The position numbers and the translations under genes are program-made. A DNA stretch of 7,608 nt from Actinomycetota bacterium (GTDB lineage Bacteria; Actinomycetota; Acidimicrobiia; Acidimicrobiales; JAHWKP01): the NCBI GenBank assembly GCA_019347775.1, contig JAHWKP010000085.1, forward strand, positions 1 through 7,608, in the 5' to 3' direction. Each line of letters starts with the position of its first letter. Positions within the stretch are counted from its first letter, which is position 1. Positions 5,861 to 7,608 of the stretch are shown in pieces. The notes under the pieces were generated by a model. The model saw nothing but the letters and a program-made list of their open reading frames with translations. It did no database searches and was not told the DNA's origin.

Positions 5861-6210
5861 GCAAGCCACTCGGTCCCTACACCCCGGTCGTGCGAGCCGG
5901 CGACTTCCTGATCACGTCAGGACAGATCGGACAACTCGAAGGCAAGCTGGTCGACGGCGGCATCGTCGCCGAGACCCGCCAGGCCATGGAGAACCTGAAG
6001 ACGGTGCTCGAGTCCGAGGGGGCGTCGCTTTCCGACGTCGTCAAGACCACGGTCTTTCTCGCGGACATCGACGAATGGCCCGCCATGAACGACCCCTATA
6101 TCGAGGCCCTCGGCGACCACCGCCCCGCTCGATCCGCCTTCGGAGTCGGTGCCCTTCCCATGGGAGCCAGGGTCGAAATCGAAGCCTGGGCCTACCGCCC
6201 TGCCTCCTGA
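5857..6210 (+). CDS. ridA: RidA/YjgF family reactive enamine/imine deaminase
   Basis: RidA proteins hydrolyse reactive enamine/imine intermediates, such as 2-aminoacrylate released by PLP enzymes acting on serine or cysteine, to the keto acid and ammonia, protecting other PLP enzymes. The 117-residue product is close to the usual family size of about 125-130, with a short N-terminus. Visible features are GPYTPVVRAGDFLITSGQIG (6-25), the ETRQAMENL helix, the substrate carboxylate-binding arginine R92 in PARS, and LP.GARVEIEAWA (100-112), which contains the conserved E109. The ATG at 5857 overlaps the stop of the sulfurtransferase gene (ATGA), and AGGAG at 5841-5845 is its ribosome site. Coupling to sseA and closeness to serine-synthesis genes suit a role against serine- or cysteine-derived enamines. 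The exact subgroup (true RidA or an Rid1-7 relative) cannot be settled here. Confidence 0.92.
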   Translation: MSKPLGPYTPVVRAGDFLITSGQIGQLEGKLVDGGIVAETRQAMENLKTVLESEGASLSDVVKTTVFLADIDEWPAMNDPYIEALGDHRPARSAFGVGALPMGARVEIEAWAYRPAS

Positions 6211-7608
6211 GGCGCCCGCCGCCGAACCGGCCGTATCCGACAAGGTCATCTGGGGCCTGGCGCTCCCGGCGCTAGGCACCCTTGCGGTCGAGCCCCTCTA
6301 CCGGTTGGCCGACACCGCCATCATCGGTCGCCTGGGCACGCTCCCCCTGGCCGGGCTGGCCCTGGCGTCGGTGGTCATGGGCACGCTCACGTTCCTGTGC
6401 TTCTTCCTGACGACGGGCACGACCGCCCGAGTCGCCTTCCTGAGCGGGAGGGGAGCCCACCGCTCGGCGGCCGAGGTCGTGCCCCAGGCGCTGTGGGTGG
6501 CCGCGGCATTGGGTATCTCGCTGGCTGCGCTCGTCGTCGTCGCGGCGCGGCCGCTGGCCGAGTTGGTCGGTGGCGAGCCCGCCGTCATCGACGAAGCCGT
6601 GACCTACCTGCGAATCAGCGGCCTGGCCATTCCCATGGTGCTGGTCGCCTTCGTCGGCAACGGCTGGCACCGGGGGCGCTCCGACACCCGCACGCCGCTC
6701 ACCATCGTGGTGGTGGCCAACGTGTTGAACGTGGGGCTCGATCTGTTCTTGGTCTACGGCCTCGACCTCGGCCTGGCGGGCGCGGCCATCGGCACGGTGA
6801 TCGCCCAGAGCGTCGCCGGCGTTTGGTTCGCGACGCTCCTCGTGCGGGCGATCGTGCGACACGAGGCCGGCGTGCGGCCCCACCGTACGGAACTGGTCCG
6901 CATCCTTCGCGTTGCCCGACAGGTGGGCCTGCGCACGGCCGCTCTGCTGGCGACGCTGGCACTGGCGACCGCGGTGGCTTCGCGGATCTCGGCCGAATCT
7001 CTGGCGGGGCACCAGATCGCCTTCCAGATGTTTTTGTTCCTGGCGCTGTCGGTGGACGCCCTCGCGGTGGCGGCCCAGGCGCTGGTCGGCACGTCGCTGG
7101 GCCGCGGCGGCGTGGAGGAGGCCCGCGCCGTGGGACGGCGGGGCGTGAGGATGGGGGTGGTCGTAGGCGCCGTACTGCCAGGGGTCGTGCTCGTCACGTC
7201 GCCCTTGATCCCGCGCCTGTTCACAGGTGACGCTTCGGTGATCGATCGGGCATCGGTCGCCCTGGTAGGGCTGGCGGTGCTCCAGATCCCCGCAGCGGTG
7301 GCGTTCACGCTCGACGGGGTGCCCGCCGACCTGGTGCTCGACGACTGGACACCAGGACCCGACAGCACCACGCGGCTGCTGTTCCGAAGCGGCGGGGGCG
7401 CCTGGGAGGCGGTGTCCACCCGCGCGGGGGACGGCCCCCTCGGCGTCGCCCCGCCGACACCGCTAGGGCCTGCAGCCAGCGGGTTCACCGTCATCGACCG
7501 GGCCGCGGCCGGCCGCGGAACCTCGAGACGTCCCTGCCCCCCGACGTGCAGCTCGACGGACGTGCTGCTCGTGCAGGACCCTGCCGATGGCAGCCTCCAC
7601 CTCGAGGA
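6149..7608 (+). CDS. MATE/DinF-family multidrug efflux transporter, with an aberrant C-terminal tail; runs off the right edge
   Basis: Inner-membrane cation/drug antiporter of the MATE family, DinF-like branch. The frame shows the first-helix signature LALPALGTLAVEPLYRLADTAIIGRLG at about residues 37-63, with D55 at the position of the conserved coupling aspartate of DinF-type MATEs. About ten hydrophobic segments follow to 7321, including the repeated-lobe features SLAGHQIAFQM, AAQALVGTSLGRG and LQIPAAVAFTLDGV. In MATEs the last is normally followed by LIGAGD and two final helices. Here the sequence changes after 7321 (residue 391) to a hydrophilic stretch, so helices 11-12 are absent. The start is uncertain. 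GTG at 6149, with GGAG just upstream, is the only standard in-frame start before helix 1, but it implies a 62-bp overlap with ridA; a rarer CTG at 6200 would suit the protein better. Probably co-transcribed with sseA-ridA; substrate unknown. Confidence 0.8.
   Translation, partial: MPFPWEPGSKSKPGPTALPPEAPAAEPAVSDKVIWGLALPALGTLAVEPLYRLADTAIIGRLGTLPLAGLALASVVMGTLTFLCFFLTTGTTARVAFLSGRGAHRSAAEVVPQALWVAAALGISLAALVVVAARPLAELVGGEPAVIDEAVTYLRISGLAIPMVLVAFVGNGWHRGRSDTRTPLTIVVVANVLNVGLDLFLVYGLDLGLAGAAIGTVIAQSVAGVWFATLLVRAIVRHEAGVRPHRTELVRILRVARQVGLRTAALLATLALATAVASRISAESLAGHQIAFQMFLFLALSVDALAVAAQALVGTSLGRGGVEEARAVGRRGVRMGVVVGAVLPGVVLVTSPLIPRLFTGDASVIDRASVALVGLAVLQIPAAVAFTLDGVPADLVLDDWTPGPDSTTRLLFRSGGGAWEAVSTRAGDGPLGVAPPTPLGPAASGFTVIDRAAAGRGTSRRPCPPTCSSTDVLLVQDPADGSLHLE
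7322..7608 (+). other. Hydrophilic extension of the MATE frame with no recognised domain
   Basis: The MATE reading frame stays open for at least 95 further codons but contains no membrane helix. It encodes a polar, Gly/Pro/Asp-rich stretch with LVLDDWTPGPDSTTRLLFR, GGGAWEAVSTR and SGFTVIDR. High G/C at third positions is compatible with real coding in this frame. The other forward frames are Arg-rich or stopped, and a minus-strand frame is open but of shadow-like composition. It may be a different gene joined by rearrangement or misassembly, or a genuine fusion. I cannot assign it. Confidence 0.4.

Noticed and set aside
4964..5869. 301-codon minus-strand open frame opposite the sulfurtransferase
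   Set aside because: It is a shadow of a clear rhodanese gene, with no motif and no ribosome site considered convincing.
5148..6275. 375-codon plus-strand open frame across sseA and ridA
   Set aside because: Arg/Pro/Ser-rich translation characteristic of the wrong frame; both genes in this span have clear family motifs in other frames.
6272..7012. 246-codon minus-strand open frame opposite the MATE gene
   Set aside because: Arg/Gln/Gly-rich shadow composition; the plus-strand frame carries the membrane helices.
7322..7494. Minus-strand open frame at the right end as a separate convergent gene
   Set aside because: It is open but Ser/Pro/Ala/Arg-rich without motifs and continues antisense into the clear MATE region, so it is probably a shadow.

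Overview
This is a GC-rich window with strong G/C bias at third codon positions. It looks like a piece of an actinobacterial genome, possibly Acidimicrobiia-like or an uncultured relative. The evidence is the mycobacterial-type SerC, the long type-I SerA with an extra domain before its ACT domain, a Streptomyces-like aspartate aminotransferase, several starts without a Shine-Dalgarno sequence, and a secreted protein with a Cys-containing 'SHC..DRQFD' element. No rRNA, tRNA, CRISPR array or mobile element was found. The taxonomic placement is inference.

Layout. Positions 1-358 (minus strand) hold the N-terminal part of an exported protein that runs off the left edge. A short gap (359-482) carries a CRP-like palindrome and weak promoter- and terminator-like elements. 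serC (483-1616, minus) is divergent from an aspartate aminotransferase-serA pair (1721-4502, plus). The 104-bp divergent gap holds a perfect 10-bp inverted repeat two bases from the serC start codon. The aminotransferase is complete in content but broken by a one-base deletion near 2086. serA follows it by 2 bp and ends tail-to-tail, with a 10-bp overlap, against a small minus-strand gene (4493-4933) for a protein with a membrane-type N-terminus, a Pro-rich linker and a histone-H1-like Lys/Ala tail. From 4973 a plus-strand run encodes a 3-mercaptopyruvate sulfurtransferase, a RidA-type enamine/imine deaminase (ATGA overlap) and a MATE/DinF-family exporter that leaves the window on the right.

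How the genes fit together. SerA and SerC catalyse the first two steps of L-serine synthesis from 3-phosphoglycerate. The aspartate aminotransferase moves amino groups between glutamate and oxaloacetate. The sulfurtransferase uses 3-mercaptopyruvate, the keto acid of cysteine, and RidA destroys reactive enamines that PLP enzymes make from serine and cysteine. A serine/cysteine metabolic neighbourhood is therefore plausible but is inference from proximity.

The points most worth checking are the aminotransferase frameshift, the inverted repeat at the serC start, and the right-hand end, where the MATE reading frame loses all membrane character after about 7321 and continues as an unrelated hydrophilic tail (fusion, rearrangement or assembly chimera). 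I did not find a convincing novel defence or mobile system.
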